This document shows, piece by piece, positions 1 through 12,812 of a stretch of DNA of 64,000 nt. A model generated the notes under the pieces. That model saw only the letters and a program-made list of their open reading frames with translations. It had not been told where the DNA came from and did not search any database. A program made the position numbers and the translations under genes. Each line of letters opens with the position of its first letter. The stretch's first letter is position 1. The stretch is from Loxodes magnus (taxonomy: Eukaryota; Ciliophora; Karyorelictea; Loxodida; Loxodidae), in NCBI GenBank assembly GCA_946699065.1, contig CAMPDV010001512.1, positions 1 to 64,000 of the forward strand, written 5' to 3'.

Positions 1-690
1 ATAGATAGAGAAAAAAATTTAGAAGACTAAAAGCTGATCGATAATGACAAAAGTAATTTAAAGAATTTTAATTCGAAGCAACTTTTAATTATTTGGTCTC
101 TCCCTTTCCAGCAAAAAATATTAATGTATAAATATTCAATACAAATAGATCTTTCTCTTGCATTTAGAATCTCTTCAGCAAAGATAAATTAACAATCTGT
201 ATCATTGCTTCTCCTTTTTATCTTCATGCCTAGTAATTTCATTATTAGATTATGCATAAAGTATAACTAAATCTAAAGGTACAGGTAAAGAAAAAATTTT
301 AAATTTCATTCCTATTTTATATCATTTTTTAACTTATGATTTCAAACCTTCATTTAAACATCTTTATAAGCTAAGAAAAAGAGACATTAAATGGAAGTTT
401 ATTGAATAAATCCTGAAATTTTGTATTTATTATTCTATTTGAGATTAAAGTTTAAATATTAAAAATTTATATGGAACTAAAATAACAAAATGCATGAAAT
501 TCAGAATAGCAAGAATAATAAGTGAATCTACATTAAATTTATAAGTATCTAATTTACTTTTATTAGATTCCTCGTCTCATATTGATGCTTTATTATTTCA
601 ATTGGAATTACAATTTTAATACTCTAAATGCATTTTAGTCAATTTTTTATTAGCATTAGTTTTAAGATTTTCTCTTTTATCTTTAAATAA
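1..690. other. AT-rich stretch, no gene recognised
   Basis: No frame on either strand gives a convincing protein, and I see no repeat shared with the rest of the window. With only UGA available as a stop, long open frames occur by chance, so openness alone was not counted. Confidence 0.4.
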
Positions 691-696
691 AAAAAT

Positions 697-768
697 GTCG
701 GTGCAGAGACTTGAACTCCGGTTTCGACGGCCACAACGTCGTGCCCTAACCACCTAGACTACACCGAC
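697..768 (-). tRNA. tRNA-His (GTG)
   Basis: On the minus strand the 7-bp acceptor stem GTCGGTG/CACCGAC, a D arm, the anticodon stem CGACG/CGTCG around loop TTGTGGC, and a T arm with GTTCAAG all form. The anticodon is GTG, histidine. A T-rich run follows the 3' end on that strand, as expected for a polymerase III terminator. No intron is visible. Confidence 0.95.
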
Positions 769-1296
769 TCATTAATTATAGTAAGAATAGAATAAATAGG
801 TTATCTAAACACAAATGATAACCTTTATACTATACCGAATACTTTGTCAATCTATGAAAATGTTAAATAAGACGACTTGATTAAGCTCTTCTTTATATGT
901 AAGTAACTAGAAAGAAAGATATTATTCATCCTAAAAATGAATTAATAAACAGACTGAAAATTGAGAAAAATAGGAAAAGCCTTATTAACTTTTTTAATTG
1001 TTTTATCTCTATGCAAAGACTTTATTATCCAACTATTTCAATTATTTTTTAAGATTATTTTCTAATTAAGTAATTTAACTAGTTAATATTAAAAAAATTA
1101 TAGGGTTTAACTTATACGTGTATCAGTTATTTTTTAAATAAATAAGCTTGCTTCATATTTATAATCATTTATGGCATATATTCTCCTATCTTATCTGTCT
1201 CCGTTTACTCTCTTATATATTATGGGAATATTTCAAAAATAATAAACGGAGTAAATAAGGATTTAAAAAGATAGCTTTGGTGTATTTTTATAAAAA
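769..1296. promoter_or_regulatory. Upstream region of actin
   Basis: AT-rich intergenic DNA between the divergent tRNA-His and actin genes. It must hold the actin promoter, but I recognise no specific element apart from the inverted repeat listed separately. The A-run just before the ATG is the only start-context signal. Confidence 0.5.
1199..1251 (+). repeat. Inverted repeat in actin 5' region
   Basis: CTCCGTTTA at 1199-1207 is perfectly complementary to TAAACGGAG at 1243-1251, with a loop of about 35 nt, ending 45 bp before the actin ATG. It could be a leader hairpin or a binding-site pair; the sequence does not decide. Confidence 0.6.
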
Positions 1297-2430
<1,134 letters not shown>

Positions 2431-2465
2431 GTGAGTGAAGGAGAATTAGAAAGAAGACTTTCAAG

Positions 2466-2491
2466 AGGAAATAAACTTTAAGTTTATTCCT
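2466..2491 (+). terminator. Hairpin in actin 3' region
   Basis: AGGAAATAAACTT followed by AAGTTTATTCCT forms a 12-bp stem with one bulged A and a one-base loop, starting 36 bp after the actin stop. It is a candidate 3'-end or transcript-stability element. Function is inferred only from the structure. Confidence 0.55.
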
Positions 2492-3490
2492 GAATTAAGC
2501 TTCTTTCGAAACATTTATTTTATTTCTTCCCATATAAAATTTATATATATAAATAAAAAAGTTATTTATTTATATTTTCTTTTGCTTTTACTTTATTTTG
2601 GCTAGATATTAAAAGTTTAAACATTTAGTATACAAGAGTAAGTTTTAATTGTATCATTATTAGCTAGGATTGTAAATTTAAAAGTTGAAACACTTTTATT
2701 TTAACTTTGATATTTCAATTTACTTTTACTTTAAAGAATTTTAAAAACTTTGCTTAGATTATAAATCAAACTTAGTTAGCCAATTCAAATAAATAAAGTT
2801 TATCTTTTCTTCTCTGAATTATGCTCTCTTCTTAAAAATGCTACACTCTTTTTTTCTTTTCTCCTGTTTTTGCTAACTTTGACAGTTTTCAATTTACTTA
2901 TTAACTTCTTTTTTACTGTAAGTATACTTTAGCATGTAGATGAATTTACTGCTTCTTTCAAATTTACAATTTTACTTAAAGGAGTAAACTTTGCTATATT
3001 AAAATAATCCCTTAAAAGAGTTAATACAGTGTTCTTACATCTTCAATATCAAAACTTTATGCTTTAAACCTTTACCTACTTCAAATGAATCTTCATAGTA
3101 TAAACTTAGAATCTGAATATTATTTCAGCTAGTACTACTACTGTTATTTTAATTGATATTTCTTAATAAATATAGTAAATGGATTTTTGCTCAGATCAAT
3201 CATCTAAATATATTCTATCTAGTTGTAAAATATCTTATTATCAAAAGTATAACAAAATTAAAAACCTTTATATCTAATTGAGAACAAATGAAGGTTATAC
3301 TTATAATGATACCTAACTAATTTTAACTTAGTATTCATTTATTTAAACTACATTTAGTACTTTATAAATTTGATGATCACAAAGAAAGTAACTTATTTGA
3401 AAATAACCATAAAAGATATTCTTACTAAATTTTGAGTTAAGTATTTAACTACTAAGGTATAACTATTAAATCTATTTAAATATGTTGCTA
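2492..3490. other. AT-rich spacer
   Basis: No gene, RNA or repeat recognised between actin and the first X-family element. Confidence 0.4.
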
Positions 3491-4440
3491 TTTAGAAATA
3501 AATGGTAGAAGGGTTCAAGAAAGGCTTTTATACCACCTCCTAAAAAGAGGAGAGAAAATAAGAACCCTCATCTTTAACTCACACATCTTCTTCCTAGAAA
3601 TAATCTTCTTCTCAAAACCTTCAAGAATAATAGACTCAACTAGGAACTTCCAGATCAACTTAAAAGATGGGGCAAAAGCGCCAAAAGGCTACCCCGATGA
3701 CACCAACTGAAGAGGAAGGACCTAGAAAGGTGCTGGAGACGCAAGAAGCAGCAGCCGTGCGAGAGTTTGCGATGCCACAGTTCCAGGAAGAACAGGCATA
3801 AATTTTAGTCGCATTCTCTGACCTGAAGGAGGAAGTAAAGAGGCTACGATAAGAGAATAGAGCTCTAAAAAATCAAGTTACTGAGCTCAAGGAATAGAAA
3901 GAAAGCTTCTGGGAAGTCTACGATCGAGAGCAAAACACTTTCTTCAGGGAAATGGGATTGCTGCAGCAGAGAACAACTGTGCTTGAAGAGAACAGCAAGT
4001 ACCAACAGTAGTAGGAATTCAAAGTTAGGACAATTCAAGATCCAATGGACATAGAAGGAGCTACTATTTTACCGAGGAGTCCAGACAAGAAATGAATTAG
4101 GGATAAACGAAGATGCTTTGTATGAAAACAAACTGGACATAAATATAGACAATGTTGGAAATTGAAATTAATTAAATAATAGTACTGGAATAGAAAATAA
4201 TAAGAAAAATAATAGTACTAATATTAGGATAAGATTAGACGAGAATTCTGTAACTAATTTTATCCGTCAGGAGGTCAAATCTACAAACCGAAGTGGTACA
4301 CAATCCAAGGCGACTGAAGAAAGAGTTCTGAAGGGAGCTGGTTCCAGCCAGGTTATCAAACTGGTCCTGTGAACACGAGGTTGAAAGTCCTCCAAGTTCA
4401 CTAAACTCCAATTTAAACTTTTTAATTTAGTAATATATAT
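3490..4440 (+). mobile_element. X-family retroposon copy 1 (coiled coil, zinc knuckle)
   Basis: A single frame from ATG 3667 encodes a glutamate-rich leader, a leucine-rich coiled coil (about residues 45-125), the family motif DPMDIE, a CCHC-like knuckle around CFV-x-KQTGHKYRQC, then a basic YWN/Q-rich tail with SGGQIYKPK. The same order is seen in the other X copies. Such proteins bind nucleic acid in the ORF1 proteins of LINEs; no polymerase lies beside it. The codon at the second knuckle cysteine is UGA. Element ends are not certain. Confidence 0.65.
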
Positions 4441-4880
4441 ATAAATCCTACAGGAATAAAAATCTAAAAGAAGAATAAAATGTTACGTGTGCAATAAATA
4501 ACACCAATGAAAATATTGCTACTAGCTAAGCGATTTAAAGAAAATATAGATAAGATGCTTTTAAAAAGCTATTTAGGATATATCCAACATAAAGCGGAAA
4601 AATTTGTAGTAAAATTTCTTTAATTCAAATCTTAATCCTTGGATAAAATAATTAGGAATTCTATATGCAAGACTAAACTATTCAGAATATTAAAGGATGA
4701 TGCACTGATGAAGTGCTACACCATCTAACTAAGCCTAATAGGAATTCATGACAAACTAATACAGATAAGCTGATAGAATAGGTCAGATGGCTGACTACTA
4801 AGACTTTAACAAAGCTTTTTAACTTTTTTATGAGAGCAAACGGAAAATTTTTTGCAAACAGTTTCTTCAATAAGAAATCA
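4440..4880 (+). mobile_element. X-family fragment 2 (zinc knuckle and tail)
   Basis: In the frame of 4481 the sequence reads KCYVCNKQHQWKYC, a knuckle of the form CX2CX3HX4C in which one W is UGA. It is followed by about 110 plausible residues ending near 4870. The coiled-coil part seems to be missing or lost in the join with copy 1. It lies head to tail with its neighbours, so this looks like a tandem or nested cluster. Confidence 0.5.
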
Positions 4881-5590
4881 TCTCAGTCATTCTAAAATTA
4901 TAACTAAACTTAAAGAACTCAAAAATATGAAAGAAGAAAATAATAAATTTTTAAGATAGTACAAGAGCTTAAAGGAATATTATAAAACTGATTTAAGTAC
5001 TTAAGAATAAAAATTTGGCAACAGATATCCAGCAAATGAAAGAATCGATTAATTAGAAGCAAATGAAAGAATCGATTAATTAGAAGCAAATTTCAATTAA
5101 TTTGTAATTTGTCGGAAAAGCTTATTTTTCTAATATGTCGATGAATGACCTTCTGGATGTAGAACCCAAAGATTAACCGGAAAATTTTTCTTTTTATCGG
5201 AAAATAAAATTATACTAATATTGTAGGAGAAATGGGCATACGGTAAGATAACGCTGATATTTTAAACGAAAATATTAATAAGAAAACTTAAAATTATGGC
5301 AATCGTTCAGTTTTTTATATTTCACTCCAAATGGTACATTATACAGAAAAATATGTATAGAGCGAACGAAATTTTAAATATAACATTAGCACAACGAAGA
5401 AGAAAAAAATGCTAGATAGTAAACTTGTTTGAACATAAATTCCAATTATACAAAGGATTAAATCAGCACAAGTAGATATTTTTCTTTCAGAAAAGTGATT
5501 CTGGAAATAAGACTTAGCAAAACAATTAAACTTTAATATAGTAATGAACATATAAAAGATAGGTCACTACAACTAATTTTTATTATATTA
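4880..5590 (+). mobile_element. X-family copy 3, degenerate
   Basis: A coiled coil (KIITKLKELKNMKEEN and onward) contains two exact 27-bp repeats. A decayed knuckle, YQYCRRNGHTVRQR, and a basic tail follow. Parts sit in different frames, so the copy is broken. It is assigned to the X family by domain order. Confidence 0.5.
5032..5091 (+). repeat. 27-bp tandem repeat, two copies plus 6 bp
   Basis: Two identical 27-bp units begin GCAAATGAAAGAATC. The unit is nine codons (ANERIDQLE), so the duplication lengthens the coiled coil without changing frame. Confidence 0.9.
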
Positions 5591-5607
5591 TTATATTTTT
5601 TAAAACC

Positions 5608-5938
5608 GTAATAGTTGTTCGAAGGTGAACAACAAGGTCACCTTCATCAGAGGTGGGGAATTTAAGTACCCATAATTGACACATATCGTCCTCTGCTTTG
5701 GTGATGCAATGAGACACAATCCTGCCATGCCCTTGGACCTCCAACAAGTAGATAAGATTACGAGTATTCTTAAATTATATCAGTATTGAACATTTTTATC
5801 AGTACTGAATAATTATACCAGTATTGAACAAGGTCTACCAGTATCTGATAATTTTATCAGTAAGAAACATTCTTGTCAGTATGAAACATTTTTTAAAGAG
5901 CTGCGCACATCCGAGAGTGCTACGCGCTCTATAATCAA
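5608..5938 (+). repeat. R-family repeat, copy 1
   Basis: The same roughly 330-bp sequence occurs in reverse at 48755-49243. It opens with an ACAACAAGGTCACCTTCATC region, contains about six degenerate 19-20 bp units built on TATCAGTACTGAA, and ends with the hairpin core AGAGTGCTACGCGCTCT followed by ATAAT. That core has a 7-bp stem with one G-U pair, so it would be more stable as RNA in this orientation. No protein is evident. Confidence 0.8.
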
Positions 5939-6168
5939 ATTTATTTATTTATTATGTTATTTAAAATTTTTTATTTTTTCCTAATTTTTTTTGTAAATTT
6001 ATTTAAGAAACTTAAAAAATTTAATTTAAAATGGAAAAATATAAAAAATCCACAAATTTAAATAAAACTTTTTATATAATTATTTTAGATATTTTTGAAG
6101 TTTAAATAATTTTTTATTAAAGATATTTTAATTAAAGTTTATAGTCATTTTCAACTTTTATCTCATGT

Positions 6169-8004
6169 TCATTTGCTATCTTTCTAAACATCACTCTAAA
6201 TTGTCATTCGTACAAATTTTTATTTAAGCCAATTTATTCTCTATACATTTACCTACGTTTCTCTAATATCTAAATTTTTAAGTCTTTTATAGAAAGGATA
6301 TTCTTATCCTTCTTAATCACAGTTTGGAAAACCTTCCTGAGAAACATTTCTCTATAATAATAAACTTAAAACTTTCAAATTTTTACAATTAGTTACTATT
6401 TGTATTACATCTTAATTGCTTAGTTTACTTCCATAAAAATCTAAGTCTTTTAATTTGTTTAGTTTAACTATTTCAACTATTCAATTTTCATCTAAGAATT
6501 AGCATTTTATTAATCTTACCCTTTCTAGTTATTAGCAATTTTAACTCATAGATTATAAAGCTTTGTTTTTCAGTTTTTTCATACCTCAAATAGATACTTT
6601 AGTTAGCTTTCTACAATTCTCAAAAATAAAACTTAGAGTTTTATTAGAAAGTTATCAAATATAATTTAGTGATATTTCTTCATAGTTTTATCCATAGTCT
6701 CCAATCTTCTTCAAAGCATTATTAGTAAGTTAAGGCAACAAAGAAAAATTAAGAGTCTTTAAATTAGGACAGTTTTACATTAGCGTTAGCAAGTTGTTAT
6801 CATTAAAATCAGAGCATCTATAAATATCTATATATTATAATTTTATATGTTACTTAGAAAATAATTCTTATATTACTTCTGCTTTAAAATTTTATAATTC
6901 CTAAATCTTTAAATGCCTAAGATTAAAATTTTTTAACTTCAGCATGAACTAATCAACTTATTATTCTATTTTATAAGAGTCAATTATAATTAAATTAGGA
7001 CATAAATCAATATATTTATCCATATTTTCATTAGAATTAATTTCTATTTCTTCTAATAAAGCTCCTTTTTATTTCAAATATTGTATTAAAATCTCTTTAT
7101 CAAGTAAAATACTAAATAATGTTAATGCCTTTAAATTTAAACCTGAACAATAATCTTGTAGCATTTTTCCTGTTATCTAAGTTAAGCTGTTGCCATAAAT
7201 TTCCAAGTATTATAAATGAACTAAATTTTATAAAAAACTTAAATTTTCTTCTTATAATTAATTAACTCTTATAACTAACTTTTTTAGATTTAAGCATTTT
7301 GATATGTATTCTTGAATAGTTCTATCTAAATTTGTTAATCCATATAAATGTATTTCTTATACTAGTTTATATCCCTTTTGATTTTAATTTATTTTTAACT
7401 ATAAACATTTTCTTATTTCTTGGAAAACTGTATCTGGTTAGTTTTGTCTATCTAATTGGTACGTATTAATATATAAAATTTTAGTATCAGATAACAAAAT
7501 TTGTTTTATAGTTCAGTTTAGCTTGCTTTAAACATAGTCATAATTACTTGAATATTCTTTTATTTCTAGGTTTTAAAATGAATACTTAAACTTATTAAGA
7601 TATTTATTAGCTTATTGTAATCTGCAGATATCTCTATTTTTAAGGAACTAACATAAGTATCTAAGAATATTAAAGTTTTAAAATAAATTATACTAACTAT
7701 TTTTAATCAATTTAGTGCTTTATTTTTCTTAATAAAGTTCTTCTTAGTTTAACTGTTCATGAAATATCTTTATTGGAAGAGTTATTTCTTAATCTTTTTA
7801 TTCTTCTATAGATATTTTTTAATTTTATAAGCTTAATTCCTATCCTTAGTCTTAAGTTAAATCGTTTTAGATTTAAGTTGCTATTTAAGTTCCTTATAGA
7901 GTAATATTAGACTCTTCTTATTATTGATTAGAAGAGGATTAAGAGTTAGAATTATCTAGTGTATAGTTTTAGTTACTAGTTGGCCAGTAACTCCTACTTT
8001 ACAT
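6169..8004 (-). CDS. F-box/leucine-rich-repeat protein 1
   Basis: One frame of 611 residues from ATG 8004 to the first of a cluster of UGA codons at 6171-6169. An S/N/Q-rich N-terminus is followed by an F-box-like segment (about residues 115-150, FNILRYLCQFLKNRDICRLQ) and then leucine-rich repeats with the NCPNLKTLNF and NCRKLTKVSI pattern. The likely role is a substrate adaptor for an SCF ubiquitin ligase, inferred from the fold. Four internal UGA codons sit where W fits (YIWQL, VSIWGM, DENWIVE and one in the linker); two W codons are UGG. It is paralogous to the genes at 15172 and 44419. It lies between repeats R1 and G1, and its ATG is about 100 bp from G1. No intron was needed. Confidence 0.85.
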
Positions 8005-8108
8005 TTTATTATAACTTATTATTTTATCAGACTATTTATATCTAAGTTATAAAAACGGCTATCTTTATAACTAGCGTTTTAGTGTTTAATAAGCATAATA
8101 ATATAATT

Positions 8109-8414
8109 GAAAAGATGGTGGGAGCTGAGAATGACCTTCGTGACAACACTTTCTGGTTTTATGGCTAGGAACAAGTTCCTTTCCTGTCGCTGAGAAACTC
8201 CTTGGTCAGTGTCATTTTCTGAAGGGAACACTGTCTTTGAGATTATCCGCTCTTGCTAGGGGCTTGAAGCCTGGTTGCTCATAGCGATGGAGCTCCCTAG
8301 CAGCTGTGCCTGGAGCACAACAGGATATCCCCGTTATTCCATAAAAAGAGAGCGTCGGGTCGTGCAATCGGAAAAGAGTTTCCGGTCCAAAAACTTTTTT
8401 AGTTGAAATTAATT
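8109..8414 (+). repeat. G-family repeat, copy 1
   Basis: About 305 bp, closely matching copies at 14168, 50223 and, reversed, 48424. It includes the near-palindrome AGGAACAAGTTCCT and a GGATATCC segment, and ends with GGTCCAAAAACT. It is less AT-rich than its surroundings. No frame is kept between copies, so I treat it as a non-coding, SINE-like repeat; clear polymerase III boxes are not visible. Confidence 0.8.
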
Positions 8415-8929
8415 AATTAATAAGTATAATAATATTTAAGGGTTTAATTAATTTAATAAAAGAAAAGCTAAATATAAATAGCATTTACTTAATTGCTTAA
8501 ATTAAAAGAAACTAAATTATATTCTATAGGGATTTATTATTATGCTACTACTTATTTATACACTATTTAACTATAGCTAGTTGTTTAGATTAAACTAGTT
8601 TGCTTATTAAATTAAATTAAGTTAGTTCATAGATAAGATTATGAATAAAGCATTTTAGGTATAGCTACTTATTATTTTAATTAGCTATCATGTTTGTTAA
8701 TTATTTTAATTTAAAGAGTTTAAATTTGTTTGATTCCTTTATATAGAAAAGAATTAAAAGTATATAAATAAGTAATGAAAAGAAGTATAAGTATAATACT
8801 TTATTATAATAGATTTAGGTAATTAAGTAAATATAATCTATATTTTTCTTATTATTTATATTGCTAGATTATTATTCTTATTCCTTTAATTCTTACTCTC
8901 AAAATTAAAGGGAGAATAGCAAAGCATCA
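8415..8929. other. AT-rich spacer
   Basis: No gene or repeat recognised. Confidence 0.4.
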
Positions 8930-9475
8930 AAAAATTAACAAAGAAAGGATATTAGATAAACAAGGCTAGAGGAGAAAAAGGAAAATTTAACGTAGTTTTC
9001 CTCATCGCTTCAAGGAAAGCAACTATAAGGAGTTTAGAAAAGAACTTCAATAATAGAACAGGAATATTAATCAGTATCCGAACAATATGAAAAAATGAAG
9101 GAAACTCTGAGCAAGCAAAATGAGGTAATTTACATTCTTTCAGACAGAATAAGAAAATTGATGACATATATTGAATAATTGTCCTTAGAAACTAATTATT
9201 TACGGATATAACTTGTTAAAAGCAAAGTCTAAGCAAAATAAAAGCTGTCATTAATCCTTAAGCAATCAAATTTAGGAAATTCCAATGGTCATTGAAGAAG
9301 CAAATAATGATATCGTGAATAATCAAGTAACCAATGAATCAGAAATTTAAAGAAATTAACATCCACAAAAAAAATGGTCAAGGAATCCAAACTCGATAAA
9401 AAATGGATAGCTTGAAATGTTTGAAGATCCAATAGATGCAAACATTTATTAAACTTTTAGTTGATAATAATAATT
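8930..9475 (+). mobile_element. X-family copy, degenerate
   Basis: A leucine-heptad coiled coil (EQYEKMKETLSKQNEVIYIL and onward) is followed in another frame by MVIEEAN and DPIDANI, which resemble the family's DPMxIE motif. No knuckle survives. It abuts a LINE fragment on the other strand. Confidence 0.5.
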
Positions 9476-9479
9476 CTTA

Positions 9480-10720
9480 CACTCGATCTTATAATATTTA
9501 TAAGTTTTAGTTTCAATCTTTTATACATCTAAATCACATATATTTTTAATTTTTTAATTAAAAGAGTTTTTGACGTCTATAACTTTAAAAATTGCTTCCT
9601 TCAATTATATACATTCGTAAATGTTTTTAATGCTTTTTAAAAATAATCTTGCTCATCAATTTTTATTACCCTTGTTTTAATCTCATCTTTTATTTCTTTC
9701 TTTTTTGCTTTTTACATTTCTAATAATTTTAGTTTTCTTGACATAAGTTTCTTGTGAAATATTTTTATTTATAAATCTTAATATCCCAAATAAATTTTGG
9801 AAAGGAGTTTATAATTCCTTAATCATATAAAGTAAGAAATCTTAAGTCATAATTCGCATTCTTTTATGATATTAAATCCCTTATATTAGAATAGTATATA
9901 AATTTAAAATTATGCTCGAAATTATCATACTTTCCATATATACAATATTATTATCAATAGTATAATGACTATCTTAAAGATCTTTTCAAAAATTATAGGA
10001 TTGGCTTCTAAGTTTATATGTACTAATAAATTATTGTCTAAATAACTTTTTCAACTTAGTGTAAGTAATTTGTGGAAATCTTTAAGAGAGTTTATGCAAA
10101 AATCTTACTTGCTTCATTTATTAACTTCTACATCTACTTTGCAGAAAGAAGAATCAATCATCTACCCATCCTCTGCAGGCGAATCTAATACTAAAACCCT
10201 GGCATTTGAATTCCAATTAGGTATATTTTACTTTTCAAATATCTAATTACAATATTGTAATACAACAGAGCTAAAACAGGCTTTTGCGAATTTCCTTACC
10301 CTATTCCGTTTTTTTATTATTATGCTCTAGTGTTCATTCCATCTATAATAAATTAAGAGTCTAGGTTTTAATAAAATGCCTCTAAGGCTTTATAAGTCCA
10401 AGTATAGTTTAACTTTCTTAAGTTGATCAAACAGGAGTCTTCTTTCTATTGAATCAAACATTTTTTCAACAGCTATTAATGTTGAGATTCATAAAAGAGT
10501 GTAGAACTGATAATAGATACTATCCACCATATTTCAAAAGTTCAACCTTTTATTCTGACTGGATTTGCTGCTTTTTCAATCAGAATTACTTTTATAATTT
10601 CTTATATTTATTTATTGTAAAAAGATCAAAAACTCCCTATATTTAAAAAGCAGTTAATCAGCAAATTAGAAAACAATTGGAATTTAGCCTAAAAATAAAA
10701 ATGAAGAAATAATTTTAATA
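9480..10720 (-). mobile_element. LINE fragment, reverse transcriptase C-terminal half
   Basis: On the minus strand the reverse-transcriptase motif A region reads VEKMFDSIERRLL, and the catalytic motif reads CRGWVDD. Both match the better-kept copy at 54754-56650. The C-terminal zinc segment is recognisable only by alignment with that copy; its cysteines are lost. Several frame changes show it is dead. It is 5'-truncated, which is usual for LINEs. Confidence 0.7.
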
Positions 10721-11020
10721 TAGCAAATTTGAGTTGATTACTTATTTAAAAAATATGTGGTAAGCCAAATAGGGATGATATCACAATAATAATTGTGTAG
10801 TGTTAAATAATTATTTATTACTATATTTATTTTTACTTTATTGACTCTTAATCTAATTACTTTAAGGCTCTTAGTAACAACATCCTTTTATTGATTACCC
10901 AAATTTATAAAGATATTTTTTAGTATTTCCTCTCTTTTACCTTTCAAAACTTAATATAAAAACTTAGTCATCTTCATTTTTAAAAAGGAACAACTTTTAT
11001 TACTATTTTTCAAAACACTA
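10721..11020. other. Spacer left of an X element
   Basis: No clear gene. The right end, TTCCATAAGCATAAT, is the left copy of a direct repeat that bounds the next element. Confidence 0.4.
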
Positions 11021-11030
11021 TTCCATAAGC

Positions 11031-11056
11031 ATAATAATAATAATAATAATAATAAT
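11031..11056. repeat. (TAA)n tail microsatellite
   Basis: Eight to nine TAA units at the 3' end of the X element. On the element's strand this is an (ATT)n/(TTA)n tail joined to the target duplication. Confidence 0.9.
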
Positions 11057-11123
11057 ATGCTTAAAGTTATTAAGGTTTTGTATTTCCTGTAATTTCGACC
11101 AGTTCCTGCGGACATTTTTTAAA

Positions 11124-11140
11124 CGTGGGTGTGTTCCACG
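11124..11140 (-). repeat. Hairpin in X-element 3' region
   Basis: On the minus strand CGTGG-AACACAC-CCACG forms a 5-bp GC-rich stem in an AT-rich setting. Its place near the 3' end matches the hairpins of the copies at 41.5 and 53.4 kb. Confidence 0.6.
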
Positions 11141-12515
11141 ACCTTTTTTGAAAGTAAGAGGTTACCACTATAGACTTCCAAGTGGTCTTGCGAAGAGTTT
11201 TTATTTAGAAATCCCAGTTTGCGTTATCCATAGTTTGTTAAGTTTTCTTCATGTTCTTTTCTGCTCTTATTCGTTTATTCTCTTTCATTATCAGCAGTTT
11301 CTTAATAAATGATTATTTGATTAGCAATATCAGCACAGCTTATTTTCTCGTTTTTATTTCGTTCTTTTTATCGATAGTTTATTTTCTATTTTTTCTGATC
11401 TTTAAATGAAGTTCATTTCTATCATTTCTTTTCCTGGATTTTATTCTACTTTTGAGTATATTGCTGTTTTTTCTATTTCCATTTTCGTGTCATATTTAAA
11501 GTTTTATTGCGACTAAGTTCAGAGTTGTTCTTACATTATCAATTGCTTTGAATGAGCTGTCTTCTGAGTATTAATAATTCGTTGTTTTAATCCTCTATGC
11601 TATTCATTAATTCCCTTATTTTTCTCCTTAGTTATAAGCTGCTTCTTCATACTTTGAAATTAATTTTTACATTTGATCTAATTAAATTTAAAGTTTTTGA
11701 TCAGCTTCGTTCTTAGGTTATCTTATCTCTATAGGTCCTACCATCACTTTACCTTCTGATGACGAACTTGACTCCTCTCGTTGCTATTTTTTTTTCTAAA
11801 TTTCTTTTGCCGCTTTTCTCTTTAAGTTTTTAAGTTAATTCTTTTAGAGTCGAAGAGATTAATCCATTTTTTTACTTCTTCCATAAGCATAATTATTAAA
11901 TTACTTACTGTACTTAGATCAATTATAACTAAACTGGAGCCATTTAACATGTGTTCCCACTTATTAATAATATTCAGGCCTAAGTTTCTGTTTTTTAATT
12001 ATTAAACTAAAATAAGTAATTTTGTCATTATTATAAATATCCAATGGTAAATTGCTTCTTTTAAAATCTCTATAAAAAGATTAAAAATATTTAATAATAA
12101 ATAATAAATCTTTAGTAGCACACGATAACTTTGGATAAACTGCTGCCAAATTAAAACGATCAACTCAAAGATTTAAAAGCAAAATTACCTTTTACCAATG
12201 AGTTATATTAAAATATAAAGTAAGAACCTCAACTTTAGAAATACCATAACCCTAAAAGTGAACTAGAGTTCTGGAAACTTGCTTATTGCTGAAGGATAAA
12301 TATTTTGAAGAACATTTTCTTTCAAGGAAAACCTTTCGATTTGATTTGATTTTTATATAAATATTTCCATTTTCTCTAACATGGATCTTATCGAATTTCC
12401 ATTTTAGTTTTTCTTTAAAAGGTATTCAAATTTTAATTAAATTTATTTTATTCTATAGTTTTTAAGAAATTTATTTTTAGGAAAAAATTTAAATATTTAA
12501 AAAAAACTTAAGGTT

Positions 12516-12812
12516 ATAGAGCGCGTAGCACTACGATATCGCGCAACTTTTTTATCAAAGTTCTTTAAAGTTTAAAAACGTATTACGATACATTCTTCCT
12601 TGTGCTAGCATTCCTTGGAAATTCTTTTCTCCTATAGAGCCAGTGTTGGAGTGCTTCAATAAAAAGACCTTAATCTCAGAAACATATCGTTACTTGATGC
12701 CTCGGTCTTAACATCCTTGGCAAAGCCAAAATTCTTGTTCAGGTCTTCATACGAGGTACTTCCTGGTACCAGAGTTTCTATCGATCACAGTGGAAGGATT
12801 TCTCCTCCCTAT
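12516..12812 (-). repeat. R-like repeat, divergent copy
   Basis: Shares the hairpin core (here GTAGTGCTACGCGCTCT on the minus strand) and, at its other end, a CCCTATTTAAAAT segment with the copy at 27116-27472. The interior differs from copies 1 and 2. The region 11894-12515 to its left shows no gene. Confidence 0.55.

Larger units (their letters stand above)
11021..11893 (-). mobile_element. X-family retroposon with 15-bp target duplications
   Basis: TTCCATAAGCATAAT occurs at 11021-11035 and again at 11879-11893. Between them is a full-length X element on the minus strand. Its ATG lies within 20 bp of the right repeat; then come an S/E-rich leader, a coiled coil, YDTKMEIEK (family DPMxIE motif), a complete knuckle LCWYCQSNNHLLRNC (CX2CX4HX4C, W as UGA) and a short tail. 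The 3' end carries a TAA-type tail of about 25 bp at 11031-11056. Flanking duplications plus a simple 3' tail are the marks of target-primed insertion. About two frame changes break the protein. Confidence 0.8.
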
